64,000 nt of DNA from Liquidambar formosana (lineage: Eukaryota > Streptophyta > Magnoliopsida > Saxifragales > Altingiaceae), in the NCBI GenBank assembly GCA_039720395.1, contig CM077834.1:248001-312000 (forward strand). Direction: 5' to 3'. The notes below the pieces were generated by a model. The model made no database searches, had not been told where the DNA came from, and worked only from the letters and a program-made list of their open reading frames with translations. The first letter of the stretch is position 1. Every line of letters starts with the position of its first letter. Positions 10,622 through 22,160 of the stretch are shown here, piece after piece. Made by a program: the position numbers and the translations under genes.

Positions 10622-13195
10622 CTATGGTGGATGAGATGATGATGCCTGTTGCAAAGAAGATAATGGGTTAATAGGGTAATGGTGCCAATCCTAGTTGAAA
10701 GTTAATAAGATGATCACTTACTTGGGGATTCAAGCGTGCTTCCAGAACTGAGTTCTCTAAACTCATTCGCACAAGATCCCTCCTCAATCCTTCATTGAGT
10801 TCAATGCATTCTTGGGCGTACTCCCGTGGAACCTAGGAGAATATGAACATGGTTAATAATAATGAAAGAATCTAATTCCAAGAAGGTAAGGGTTTAGAAC
10901 TCACATTCTCATAATATAGATCGATCTTGGGATATTCATCGAAAGGTGGATGGCTAATGCCAGTCTTCACAAATTTCGTCCCACTGCACAAGTTCACATA
11001 CCAATTTAGTTGTGGGAAGGGTGGAGGTTGATTTCCTTCAAGGTCTTCATTCTCATCATTGTAAGTCATCCTAGTGGCTGATCCAACTGTAGAGCTATGT
11101 CCCCTTGGCCATCGGTCCTGAAATTCAAATGCTTGTCAAGAGGAGCCTTTTTTATGATCTTCAAAAGAATTTAAGAGTTTGGGGAGCTCACTCCTTGAGG
11201 TGGGAGACCAATGACCCTAGGATTCATCAGATATTGTCGACAAAAGGTAGTGTATTCTATGCGAGGGGAAGTGAATCCCTCGGCATCGCAACCCCTCAAG
11301 GCCTCTTCCAGTTCATCCGCCATTAGGTGGTTAGCATGCCTCATGTTCTCTGGTGGCATAGAAGGAGTCATAGCTACATTCATGTTTCCGTGGACTTGTC
11401 GCAAGACTTGCTCCCCGAGATACCAGCACCTACCTATGGGGCCTTCAAAAAGGACCCTTTTGCTTGTCAACTCCAAACAAGAAGAGTACTTCTCGGGTAG
11501 CCTAGGCTCCCATAGCTTCCATGATCCCATTCCACCTGTTGAGTTTAAAATTAGAAATAAGAAAGATAAGATAAAAAGAGAAAAAGAAAGAAAGATTTTA
11601 CTATATCAACAGTCAAGCTAGCAAGATATGCCCTTGCATGGGCATAATCATGTCGGTTAGAGGCTTTCGTAGCCAAGCAAGATGGGGCGTAATTCTGAAG
11701 GATGGGCCATGACATGGCATCACTAGCAAGAGTTGGGCGGCACATGTTCAGGTACTCGTAGTACCATATCTGTGGAAAATCAAAGAAATAGAGGAAATCA
11801 TGTATGAGTCAAGTTTCGGGAAATAATAGAGAATTGAATGTTTTTTGTTACCTCCCAAACGAAAGGAAGTCCCCCAAAGTTCTTTGGAACTCCTCGGGAC
11901 ATATCAGTCATGGAGCGGTACATGGTTGCTAGAGCAGCCCCATCCCAATTGTATCTCCCAATCTTGTTCACGTCTTCTATGCTAGCCAGCAACTCTAGTC
12001 GAGCCATGTCATTGGTGCCTGCAAAGAAAGTACATGAAATCATGTAGAGCAGGAATGCTCTCACAATGTATTGAGGATCTGTCCCATTACTCTCTTCCTC
12101 AGTGGCAAAGGTGTTGTAAAGCCAAGTACGGCGTACACCCTTTGGGCTTAACTCCGCTTCCACCTCGAGTAGAGCTACTATATAGTTTTGATCCATGTTG
12201 GCATGCTCGTAATATTCCAAGCGCTTGCCTTTTAAGCTCAACCTAGTTATCATGGTGAAGTCCTTAGGGGTCATAATCATCTCCCCGAAGCTGAAGTGGA
12301 AAGTGTTGGTGGTATCCCACCATAACTCTGTCAAGGCGAACAATGCTTGCCTATCCCATTGCTCGTTCCATAGAACATCTAGGAAGGGCCCAAAACCCGC
12401 CTTCTTTATTATCTTGTGAGCACGTGGTTGGGCATGTTCCATATATTTCCACCATGCAATGAGCCCCTTCATTGAGGTCCTTGTCCGGAGACTTTGAAAA
12501 TCAGGCTATTTCAAAGGATTGTGTATTGAGTTTGCATTGAAAACATAGAGATATTGGGCATACATTGGTAATTGATTTTAAGAAAGTCTTTCCAAAAGTT
12601 TTAAAATATGAGTTTTGATTCATGAAATGAATTAGAAATGAACGCCCATGACTTTGTGTATTCAAATTCATTGATTTTGTAAGGATTGAACATGGTTTTG
12701 TCTTTCGGGCATTTTATCGAACACTTGGTGGATGACTTGTTTTCAAGCATTGAAATGAAATATTTTGTATACCAAATCCTTGCCAAGATCAATAGACTTT
12801 GTACTACAATGCAAACCTATTGATTTTGTAAGGATTGAACATGTTTTCGTCTCTTTGGCATTTTATCAAACACTTGGTGGGCATCTTTTCTCAAGCATTG
12901 GGAAATAAGCTTTTTGCACATTCAATCCTTGCCAAATCAATGAACTTGGCTTAACAATGATAGAAACAATCAAAAGAAGATCATGGGGATGCATTTTATC
13001 TAATAGAAATCAAGATTTCAAGATAAACATGTTAAGTTGGGAAGAACTAACCTCTTGTTGGGAATGGAGGTATGAAAGATGCTTCTTGGGTTCAAGCAAC
13101 ACCTTGTCTTGGGATGCATCATAGATTGGTGCCTTGTATGTATTCTTTATCACATAGTATGGATACTTGATGTTGGTATCATTGCTAGAAGCCAT
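10622..13195 (-). CDS. Antisense plant mobile domain (PMD) gene with introns, carried by the Tat element
   Basis: Proposed exons (minus strand): 13195-13052, 12505-11852, 11769 to about 11645, 11535-11192, 11117-10905, 10832-10722, 10645-10622 (TAG). The introns have GT-AG ends; good examples are GAGAAT/GTGAGT at 10905 and CCCCAA/GTAAGT at 10722, and phases match except between exons 3 and 4. Exon 1 begins MASSNDTNIKYPYYV. Exon 2 holds the PMD core (GLIAWWKYM, HFSFGEMIMTPKDFTMITRL, RAFLLYMISCTFFAG). Exon 4 has GSWKLWEP and GRCWYLGEQV. PMD proteins (MAIN/MAIL1 family) silence transposons or support development in plants, and related copies are known inside transposons. What this copy does is unknown. 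The exon 3-4 frame mismatch suggests one lesion. Confidence 0.7.
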
Positions 13196-13490
13196 TGTTG
13201 ATGGTTAAGCTTGTATGTAAGAAAAATGGGTTTGATGAGAAAGATGATGAACTTGATCTTGCAAGGTGATGATTAATGCTTGTTGTTGTTGTTGAATGTC
13301 TTGTTCTTGATGCTATTTCATGCACACAACTTGAATTGAGAGTGAAACTTTGAATGAGAGTATGTGTGTGAGTGTTTGGAGAAGATGGAATGGGTTTCTA
13401 GAGAGAGAAACTCTCTATTTTCGAGTTGGGTGTGTGTGTGCATCAAATGGGGGGTCAAGGGTTTAAAAACCCAGAATTTTGAGGACCCTA

Positions 13491-13574
13491 GCCTCGGGTA
13501 ACCGCCCAGCTTGGGGCGGCAAGCCGCCTGGGCTTGGGCGGCAAGCCACCAGCAGCTAGGTGGTCAGCCGCCTC
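13491..13574. repeat. GC-rich inverted repeat module, copy 2
   Basis: A divergent copy of the module at 10222: CTCGGGTAACCGCCCAG at the left, GGTGGTCAGCCGCC at the right, with several GGCGGCAAGCC units between. It lies about 300 bases upstream of the PMD ATG at 13195. A TTTAAA element (13461-13468), a weak TATA candidate on the minus strand, stands between the two. Confidence 0.6.
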
Positions 13575-14009
13575 GCCCATTCCGCTTCGCGCATTTGGCC
13601 TTTACTCGCCTATTCGCGCTTTTAAACCTTCTTTGAGATGAAATTTTAAGCCTTTTTTGAGTTGAAACATGAGTGAATATCTTGATATTGTTTAGCATGA
13701 AATGGTTTTGAAATGGATTGCATTGGTGGCCCTTGTGTGGGCATGGCATGCTAATAGGGTTGAATAACCCTCTCTATGCATATGATTTTTGATCATTAGG
13801 GATGAATTCCCTCTTATGTCACTATGATTCGTTGTCATTTGGGATAAAGATACTTTCCCTATGTGCATGTGAATGTTTACTTTCATGAGATGAATGTGTC
13901 TTCTATATGAGTTGATGTTTGAGTTGAGGCATGAATAGCCTCCATGTGAGATGACTTGGTGAACTTGTTGAGTGTTGGTAAGTAGAAGCTTAGCCTCGTC
14001 TTGATGACT
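13575..14009. other. Tat 3' region, no gene seen
   Basis: AT-rich, degenerate sequence upstream of the antisense PMD gene with no convincing open frame. It leads into the tandem repeats from 14010. Confidence 0.4.
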
Positions 14010-14345
14010 TAGTGAGAGAAAAATGCAATCTTTCTCATGTTACGTGCTTACCTTGATAGCTTGAAAGATGCAATCTTTCCCATGGTATGTGTTTACCTTG
14101 AGAGTTTAATATAAGAAAGATGCAATCTTTCTCATGTTATGTGCTTACCTTGATAGCTTGAAAGATGCAATCTTTCCCATGATATGTATTTATCTTGATG
14201 GTGTGAGTATGAGAAGGATGCGATCTTTCTCGTATTATGTGATTACCTTGATGATTTGAATATGAGAAGGATGCAATCTTTCTCATGTTTCATGATGACC
14301 TCGATGATTTGAATATGAGAAGGACGTGATCTTTCTCATGTTTGT
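14010..14345 (+). repeat. Tandem repeats with GATGCAATCTTTC motif (about 60-70 bp)
   Basis: About six degenerate units share a stretch like GATGCAATCTTTCTCATG followed by a GCTTACCTTGATAGC-like stretch. Inside each unit GAAAGATGCAATCTTTC is an inverted repeat, so each unit could form a small hairpin. The array sits in the Tat 3' region before the 3' LTR, where Tat elements often carry tandem repeats. Confidence 0.7.
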
Positions 14346-14528
14346 TAATAGCCTTGAGGGCACAGTTATACCTCGTATTATTCAGTGCAACTAGTGTAGT
14401 ATGAGAAGACTTTTCATCAAACGCAAATTCGGTGTAAGCTGTGGATACCTCGTACTATTCACCAGTGCAACTGGTATAGTATGAGAAGACCTTTCATCGA
14501 ACGCAGATTTGGTGTAAGCTATAGATAC
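14346..14528 (+). repeat. Hairpin tandem repeats of about 88 bp, left part
   Basis: Units contain ATACCTCGTACTATTCACC, CAGTGCAACTG, GTATAGTATGAGAAGAC and GGTGTAAGCT. Two units lie here and about two more at 21854-22000, directly after the nested Athila element, so the array was split by that insertion. CACCAGTGCAACTGGT is a near-palindrome. Confidence 0.75.
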
Positions 14529-15755
14529 TGTTGCGACTTTAATAATGCTCCCAAGTGCAGGATGTCACGAAGTAATAAATTCTCGGTGAGTCCGAGGTCG
14601 AACCACAGGAAAGGGGAATAATTAGCAAAGAAGATTGAGAAAAGATTTTAGAAATTTAGTTGCTTGAATTGCAAAGAATTAGTTTGATTGAAAACAATAG
14701 TTTAAAAACACTAAGGTTCAGAGGTCCACTCATAACAAGTATTAGATATTTGCTAAAGACTCAATTTTATAACTCAACTGAGATTCATACGAAGAATGAT
14801 CCCAGTCGGATGATTTAACAATTAATTTTATTCAAAACAATTCTAAAAATATGGATTCATAAGGTTGATTGATTTATTGCATGAAAAAACTAGTAATTTG
14901 ATTCGCAGGGAATTCTAAGCATTCACCGTACCCGGAGTTAACGATAAATAAAAGAATTATACAGAATAAATACTTTGCAAAATAATCAAAATCAATCAAA
15001 ACTATAAAACCTTACATTAAATCCATGAAAGAGTCATTAAACAAATACCAAATAATTGTTGTGGCTTCACTCCTAACCTTAGCAAAAAGTTTAGCTACTC
15101 ATGATAATTGAAAACTAGAAAACTAAAGAGAGATAGAAGAAGAAGAACAAGAGAGAGGTGGGTGTAGAAGAGAAGAGGAGAAGTAATATATATAGGTGCA
15201 GCCACCTTTTCCTTTCCATGTGATCTTAGGGTTTCCAAGAGAAAGAGGAGAAAAATTAGGAAACAAATTGGGAATCCTGGTTTTTTCCAGCAGGGCTAAC
15301 TTGTAACCCATTTTTGACCTACTAAACGTTGAAATCACGAAAAATTCGTGAAATACAATATTGTAGGACTTCAAATCATCTTTCTAGAGACACCAATTTC
15401 GCATCAATTGGACTTCGGAGTCAAAAGTTATGACCCAAATACGGTAACTGCTCCAAACTTTCTTTTTAATCTTCTTTCCAACTTTGGGGTTGCCAATTTC
15501 TTTGCTAAATTCTTCTAAAATTAATGCACTTCAACCTTGCAGAGCTTCCATATATTTCCAAATAAATAAAGAATGCTTGACCATAGGGAATTGGCTTCCT
15601 ACAAAAATAAAACACACATTAATACACCACTTTAAACATAAGAGCATGTATCAAGAGAATTCATGTATAATGTGTAAAATGCGGAATTAAGTGCCAAATA
15701 AATGTGATAATGCCTACTAAAAGTATAACATTAATGCAATTTTAAGCTATTATCA
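14529..15755 (-). repeat. Athila 3' LTR
   Basis: Nearly the same as 20628-21853. On the minus strand it starts TGATAATAGCTTAAAATTGC and ends AAAGTCGCAACA. Confidence 0.95.
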
Positions 15756-15770
15756 CACCCCCCCCAACCA
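15756..15770 (-). other. Athila polypurine tract
   Basis: On the minus strand GGTTGGGGGGGGGTG ends directly at the 3' LTR. This is the expected primer site for plus-strand DNA synthesis. Confidence 0.75.
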
Positions 15771-17459
15771 GCATATTGCTAGTCCTTAGCAATCAAAGCG
15801 ATTGAAATAGTTTTCTTCAAAAGAAAAACTCAAAACATGTCTACCAATTTCATCACCTTAGCAAAAGAATTAGTTAAAAGTTCAGGACACTTGCAACTAT
15901 TAAAAACATCCCAATGAATTCCAAAACTCATTGTGTGTGAAGAATTTAGCCAACACAAATATAAACCCAATTTCAAGGTAAAGCACAACCCAAATCTCTA
16001 TCTGAAATATGTTTCAACGCAAATCTCACAGGGATTACACTCAACAAAATAATGTACTTTGAATAGGGTAAAAGTCTCGAGTATATGTGAGTAGAATAAT
16101 GTAGAGCAAGAATAAGAATCTCACATGTAAAATATTTGAAAAATGCTATCACAAGAAAGAATCATATAGTCTCATGAAAGGAATGCCAAATACTAAGAAT
16201 GTACACCACACATTGCATTATAGCTCAGTCATGTCAATATCCAAACCATACTATCCTCGAAATCAAATAGGACTTTTAATAGGATGTAATGTTAGGATAA
16301 AAGAAGGAATTGAAACAAAAAGGTTATGGTGATAATAAAAAGTGTATCCGAGAATGATAGAAAGAACAAATTCACTTTGAACAATTTTTATTCAACTTAT
16401 TCTTCCAAACTTTGGCAATCAAACACTTTTTTTCTTTTTTTTTTTTCTTCACTTCTCATTACTTCACCAACAAAGCTTTCTTTTTTCTCTTTATATCTTT
16501 TTTTTCTTTTATTTTCTTCTTTTTTTTTTTTTTTTCATTCTTTTTTCTTTCACTTTTTTTTTCACCCATCCACCTTACTGATCATTGATAATATGAATTC
16601 TCAAAACACTTTGGGAAAAAGGTTATGAAAGAAAGGCTAATCAAAAGGCTCAATGGGCTAACTAGTGGTAATGTAACACAAAGAAAAGAAATTAAAGGCT
16701 TAAAGAAATCAAAGATGGCCTAAAATCATCTCTCAAGGAGTAGTATAATTCTTCAATATCCATGACTTCAAAAGAAACAAGTGTGGTATAAAAATATATT
16801 CTTAGCATTCAACCAAAAATAAGAAATAATGAGACTAAACAATGAAATTTGAGCACTTCCAAAAATCAAGGTAAGATTAAATATAATAACCCTCTAAAAA
16901 AAAATTAATGGCTCAAATACTCGCAAGGGCTAAAAGTCTCCACATTTTTATTCATCAAGATCTCCAAAATCATCTTTACCCTCCAATCAAGAATCATATT
17001 CATGCGGCTTAAGTGCAAGTGCAATGTAATCCGAGTATGAAATTCAATGGAAAATTTTAAACAGGAGTAGCATAATGAACTTCAAACTGATAATCATGCT
17101 AAGGCAACAAAATTTTTAAGCCAAAAATTCGTAAACCACTAAACGTTTTTTTTTTTTTTTTTTTCTTTTGAAAAAGAAGATAAACTAACTAAGACCAAAA
17201 TAAACTAACACAACACCAAAATTCCCTCCCCCCAACCTAAGAGATACATTGTCCTCAATGTAAATAAAGGAAAACAAAGTAGTAGAGATCATGGAGAGTA
17301 CCTTGAGGTGCGAACCAAAAAGAAAACAAACAAACTCTAATACCTGTAAAATGGGTTAGACACGAAAAACACAAAAAACAAAAGGGAAAAAAAAAAAAAA
17401 AAAAACTAACTACGACACAAACACTAATACGAATGAACTAATTAAGGGTTTGGTAAATC
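15771..17459 (-). other. Athila 3' untranslated region, no gene seen
   Basis: About 1.7 kb between the integrase end and the PPT. On the + strand it has T-rich runs near 16430-16570 and 17147-17164. Some Athila elements carry an env-like gene here; I see no such frame. Confidence 0.5.
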
Positions 17460-18023
17460 CTAGTAGACAGGATCCACCAAATCAATAGATTCATCCTTAG
17501 GTGAAAAATTATCAAGAAATGGTTTAAGACATTGTCCATTAACTTTAAAAACATTACCATTCTTGGGATTTTCAATCTCAACAGCTCCATGAGGAAAAAC
17601 AGTTTTAACCACAAATGGTCCTATCCAACGAGACCTGAGCTTACTTGGAAACAAATGTAATCTAGAATTATACAAAAGAACGTTTTGAGATAGTTCAAAA
17701 GATTTCCTCAAAATATTTTTGTCATGAAAAACTTTCATTCGTTCTTTGTAAATTCTAGAATTGTCATAAGCATTTCGCCAAATTTCCTCCAAATTAATTT
17801 TATAAGTGCACACTAAACAAATAATTCCCTTAATAGCAGAAACATTCAATCCTATTGCATCCTTGTGCTTTTTCAAAATTTTCAGCAATTTACCTTCTTG
17901 CAAGGGATCAAGTTTAGTAGATATTACCATAGGAAAAATCTCTTTAGGTTTAAAGAATGCATACTTGATTTCCACTGGTAAGAACTGTAATTCCAGTTTA
18001 GGTACTTTCTCATTCGATGGCAA
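17460..18023 (-). pseudogene. Athila pol remnant: linker joined to the integrase C-terminus
   Basis: An open frame of 187 codons. Residues about 3-80 are the segment that normally leads from protease into RT (KVPKLELQFLPVEIKYAF, ISTKLDPLQEGKLLKILKK). From residue 81 (about 17783) it continues as the end of integrase: RNAYDNSRIYKERMKVFHDK, RSRWIGPFVVKTVFPHGAVE and NGQCLKPFLDNF. The whole RT, RNase H and integrase core are missing at this join, yet the reading frame stays open. In intact relatives both sides carry a Leu-Glu-Glu near the break, which suggests deletion at a short homology (inference). Upstream, a 1-base loss near 18027 separates it from the protease frame. Confidence 0.85.
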
Positions 18024-19161
18024 TAGTTTAGCTCATGCGGTGGTAGCTCTTCAAATTTCGACCTCCACGCATTCCAGTCCAATTCCTGTGTAAAATCCAA
18101 CAAACAATAAAAATATGCAATTTCAGGATTCTCATTAAACTCCAAATCATAAGAATTAACCAAGCACGCCTCTAAAGGATCAGAAAAGCATGACACATTA
18201 AATTGTTTTTGAACAAGTGTATCAATCAAGTTAACTTCATGAAAGTCATCATCATCCTTAAGTTCTTTGCAAGTGTTAAAAATATTCAATTCTTGGGTCA
18301 TATTTCCAAAAGACAATTTAAGTACACCACTCCTACAATTTATTAAAGCATTGGAAGTTGCAAGGAATGGACAACCCAGAATCATAGGAATTTGAGAACT
18401 AGCATTCAAAATAGGGTGTGTGTCCAAAACAATAAAATCAACAGGAAAGTAAAATTTATCAATTTGGACTAACACATCCTCTACTACTCCCCTAGGTATT
18501 TTTACAGAACGGTCTGCGAGCTGAAGAGTTATTTTGGTTGGTTTTAGCTCACCTAGACCCAACTGTTCATATGCTGAATAAGGTAAAAGATTCACGCTAG
18601 CCCCAAGATCAAGTAAAGCTTGCTCTATTTTAAAATTACCAATAACACTTGAAATAGTGGGACTACCTGGATCTTTATATTTAGGAGGATTATTGTTTTA
18701 AATGATAGCACTCACTTGAACAGTTAAAAATGCCTTTTTTTGTACGTTAAGCTTACGCTTGACCGTACACAAATCTTTCAAAAACTTAGCATAAGAAGGA
18801 ATTTGTTTTATTGCATCCAACAAAGGAATGTTGACTTTCACTTGTTTAAAGATTTCAAGAATGTCTGCATTTTGATTTACTTTTTGAGGTGGTTGTAATC
18901 TTTGAGGAAAAGGAATGGGAATGGGGCATCTCTCAATTTCACTTGACTCGGGCTTATTAAGTTCATTACTACTCTTTGTTTTTGAAAATTCTTCTTTTTC
19001 TTTGTCTTTGGGTAGTGAAATAGTTTTATCAATAACTTTTCCACTGCAAAGAGTAGAAATGGACTTAACATGCTCAAGTTGTGTGTCAGAAAAATTAGAA
19101 TCACTAATACTAAATTGACCTTGAGGATTAGGTTGTGGTTGAGATGGAAATTTACCTTTTC
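17924..19161 (-). pseudogene. Athila protease region, broken
   Basis: The retropepsin-like active site DLGAS lies at 18610-18596, followed by NLLPYSAYEQLGLGELKP, LADRSVKIPRGVVEDVLV and MILGCPFLATSNALINCR. Upstream is a linker with PFPQRLQPP and DAIKQIPSYAKFLKDL. Lesions are a TAA near 18697 where relatives have a sense codon, a frameshift between 19162 and that point, and the frameshift near 18027. This protease would cleave Gag-Pol in an intact element. Confidence 0.75.
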
Positions 19162-20481
19162 TTAAATGCTCAATAAAGTGGTCAATTTAGTAAGAGTATT
19201 TCTAATATCGCTTATGGCTTGAGAGGTCTGATTATTTATGGTGGCTTGACTCTGCATGAATTGTTGCAATGTTTCCTCTAAACCCTTCCAAGGAAGAGGA
19301 TTATAAGGAACAAAATTAGAATGGCCTTGAGGTGGTAGTGCAACATTATCATTCCTCCAACTGAAATTTGGATGATTCTTCCATCCTGGATTATAAGTTT
19401 CAGAATAGGGTGAAGAAAAAGACTTTTTATTTATATTTATAGCATTTGCTTGATCGTGCAACACCTCTTTAAAAGCAGGAATAGTTGGGCAATCATTTTT
19501 AGAATGTCCTACGGTCTCACAAATACTACAAACATCATTCAATTTAGGCACAGACATAACTTTATTAACTTTCCTTAATTCCATGGCTTCTAATTTCCTA
19601 GCAAAAATAGCTACCCTAGCACTTAAGTCATCATCCTCCCTAAGATGGTACTTACCGCCCCCAGATGAGTTAATAGAAGACTTAGACTTATCTAAAGTAT
19701 CAGTTGTATCCCAAGATTGGGCATTCTCAGCTAACAAATCAAAATAGTCAAAAGCCTCATCAAGGTTCTTATTCATAAATTCACCATTGCACATCATCTC
19801 TACAAATTGGCGCATTTTAGGAGTTAAACCTTGATAGAAAAAACTAATGATACGCCAAGTTTCATAGCCATGATGTAGGCAAGAATTTAATAAATCTTTA
19901 AAACGTTCCCAACATTAGTAAAAAGTCTCATTATCTTTTTGTGAAAAATTCATTATTTGCCTTTTGAGAGCATTTGTCCTATGAAGTGGGAAGTGTTTTT
20001 TCAAAAATTCAGTTTGCATTTCTTGCCATGTGCCAATGGATCTAGGTCTTAAAGCATTAAGCCAATTTTTCGCCCTATCCTTGAGAGAAAAGGGAAATAA
20101 TTTCAATTTAATAGTCTCTTCACTACAAGTTTGGTCATGAAAAGTTACACAAACCTCATCAAATTCCTTAAGGTGCAAATATAGGTTTTTAGATTCTAAA
20201 CCATGGAATTTAGGTAGCAATGGAATTATGCCAGGCTTAAATTTGAAATTATTAGCATTTAGAGAAAAAATGATGCAAGATGGTGCACTACTCCTAGTAG
20301 GCTGCAAATAATCTCTAAGAATCCTTTTGTCATCCCCATCTATATTCTCAATTTTTTCCTCATTATCAAATATGGTGTCAAGTATGTGATTGTGTCCAAG
20401 AGAATCAATTAAATTGCCACACAAATTTTCAGACTCAACTCTAACCAAACGATGAGTATGATCACGATGCCAAATTTGCAT
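19162..20481 (-). pseudogene. Athila gag
   Basis: I choose the ATG at 20481 (MQIWHRDHTHRLVRVESENL), not the longer open frame starting at 20562. The capsid-like gag core is clear: LPKFHGLESKNLYLHLKEFD, RAKNWLNALRPRSIGTWQEM and FLKKHFPLHRTNALKRQI. TAA at about 19915 interrupts the frame after QKDNETFY. The same frame goes on with LTPKMRQFVEMMCNGEF-type sequence and a zinc knuckle CSICETVGHSKNDC, and ends at 19162. Only one stop separates the two gag halves, so gag is the best preserved gene of this element. Confidence 0.83.
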
Positions 20482-20603
20482 TAAAAAATATATAAAAAAT
20501 AAAAAATAAAAGTTGTGGAAAGAGTTTACCGGATTTGCGAAGAGATTCGCAAAATACAACAAACCTCCACCAAAAACAATGAACTGCTATTTATCCACGC
20601 CAG

Positions 20604-20621
20604 TCCCCGGCAACGGCGCCA
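20604..20621 (-). other. Athila primer-binding site (tRNA-Asp type)
   Basis: On the minus strand TGGCGCCGTTGCCGGGGA stands seven bases inside the 5' LTR. This is the well-known Athila PBS, complementary to the 3' end of plant tRNA-Asp. Confidence 0.92.
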
Positions 20622-20627
20622 AAAACT

Positions 20628-21853
20628 TGTTGCGACTTTAATAATGCTCCTAAGTGCAGGATGTCACGAAATAATAAATTCTCGGTGAGTCCAAGGTCGA
20701 ACCACAGGGAAGGGGAATAATTAGCAAAAAAGATTGGGAAAAGATTTTAGAAATTTAGTTGCTTGAATTGCAAAGAATTAGTTTGATTGAAAACAATAGT
20801 TTAAAAACACTAAGGTTCAGAGGTCCACTCACAACAAGTATTAGATATTTGCTAACGACTCAATTTTATAACTCAACTGAGATTCATACGAAGAATGATC
20901 CTAGTCGGATGATTTAACAATTAATTTTATTCAAAAAAATTCTAAAAATATGGATTCATAAGATTGATTGATTTATTGCATGAGAAAACTAGTAATTTAA
21001 TTCGCAGGGAATTCTAAGCATTCACCGTACCCGGAGTTAACGATAAATAAAAGAATTATACAGAATAAATACTTTGCAAAATAATCAAAATCAATCAAAA
21101 CTATAAAACCTTACATTAAATCCATGAAAGAGTCATTAAACAAATACCAAATAATTGTTGTGGCTTCACTCCTAACCTTAGCAAAAAGTTTAGCTACTCA
21201 TGATAATTGAAAACTAGAAAACTAAAAAGAGATAGAAGAACAAGAACAAGAGAGAGGTGGGTGTAGAAGAGAAGAGGAGAAGTAATATATAGAGGTGCAG
21301 CCATCTTTTCCTTTCCATGTGATCTTAGAGTTTCCAAAAGAAAGAGGAGAAAAATTAGGAAACAAATTGGGAATCCCGGTTTTTTCCAGCAGGGCTAACT
21401 TGTAACCCGTTTTTGACCTACTAAAAGTTGAAATCACGAAATATTCGTGAAATACAATATTGTAGGGCTTCAAATCAGCTTTCCAGGGACACCAATTTCG
21501 CATCAATTGGACTTCGAAGTCAAAAGTTATGACCAAAATACGGTTACTGCTCCAAACTTCCTTTTTAATCTTCTTTCTAACTTTGGGGTTGCCAATTTCT
21601 TTGCTAAATTCTTCTAAAATTAATGCACTTCAACCTTGCAAAGCTTCCATATATTTCCAAATAAATAAAGAAGGCTTGACCATAGGGAATTGGCTTCCTA
21701 CAAAAATAAACACACATTAATACACCACTTTAAGCATAAGAGCATGTATCAAGAGAATTCATGTATAATGTGTAAAATGCGGAATTAAGTGCCAAATAAA
21801 TGTGATAATGCCTACTAAAAGTATAACATTAATGCAATTTTAAGCTATTATCA
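20628..21853 (-). repeat. Athila 5' LTR
   Basis: Paired with 14529-15755; TG/CA ends; TSD GATAC directly outside at 21854-21858. Confidence 0.95.
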
Positions 21854-22160
21854 GATACCTCGTACTATTCACCAGTGCAACTGGTGTAGTATGGGAAGAC
21901 CTTTCAAGGAACGTAGTTCGATGTAAGCTGTGGATACCTCATCTTGTCCACCAGTGAAACTGGTATACAGTATGAGAAGAGTTTTGTAGAACTTATGAGG
22001 AGTACCTTTGTGTTTGTGTATGATGAATTCTAAGAATTCAATAATATGATCGCTCTCTTTTCCCCAGTGGGTGTTGATGAAATCAATTCCCCAGGCAAAA
22101 ATGGGTTGTTCTTTTTGTCATTGGTTCACAAGTGAAACTTGTTCACCAATGAGGGGCTTC
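21854..22160 (+). repeat. Hairpin tandem repeats, right part, and Tat polypurine end
   Basis: It begins with the TSD GATAC and continues the 88 bp repeat units seen at 14346-14528. After about 22010 comes unique sequence that ends with AATGAGGGGCTTC at 22148-22160, a likely polypurine tract directly before the 3' LTR. Confidence 0.7.

Larger units (their letters stand above)
14529..21853 (-). mobile_element. Athila-like Ty3/gypsy element, internally deleted, nested in the Tat element
   Basis: LTRs of 1227 and 1226 bp (14529-15755, 20628-21853) have TG/CA ends and are flanked by the 5 bp TSD GATAC (14524-14528, 21854-21858). The tRNA-Asp-type PBS and a polypurine tract are in place on the minus strand. 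Gag, protease and the integrase C-terminus can be recognised. RT, RNase H and the integrase core are missing, so the element would depend on a relative for transposition. The LTRs differ by a modest number of substitutions, so the insertion is not brand new but younger than the Tat element it interrupts. Confidence 0.93.

Noticed and set aside
16326..16628. Open frame of 100 codons on the + strand
   Set aside because: Phe/Ser-rich translation of T-rich DNA in the Athila 3' untranslated region.
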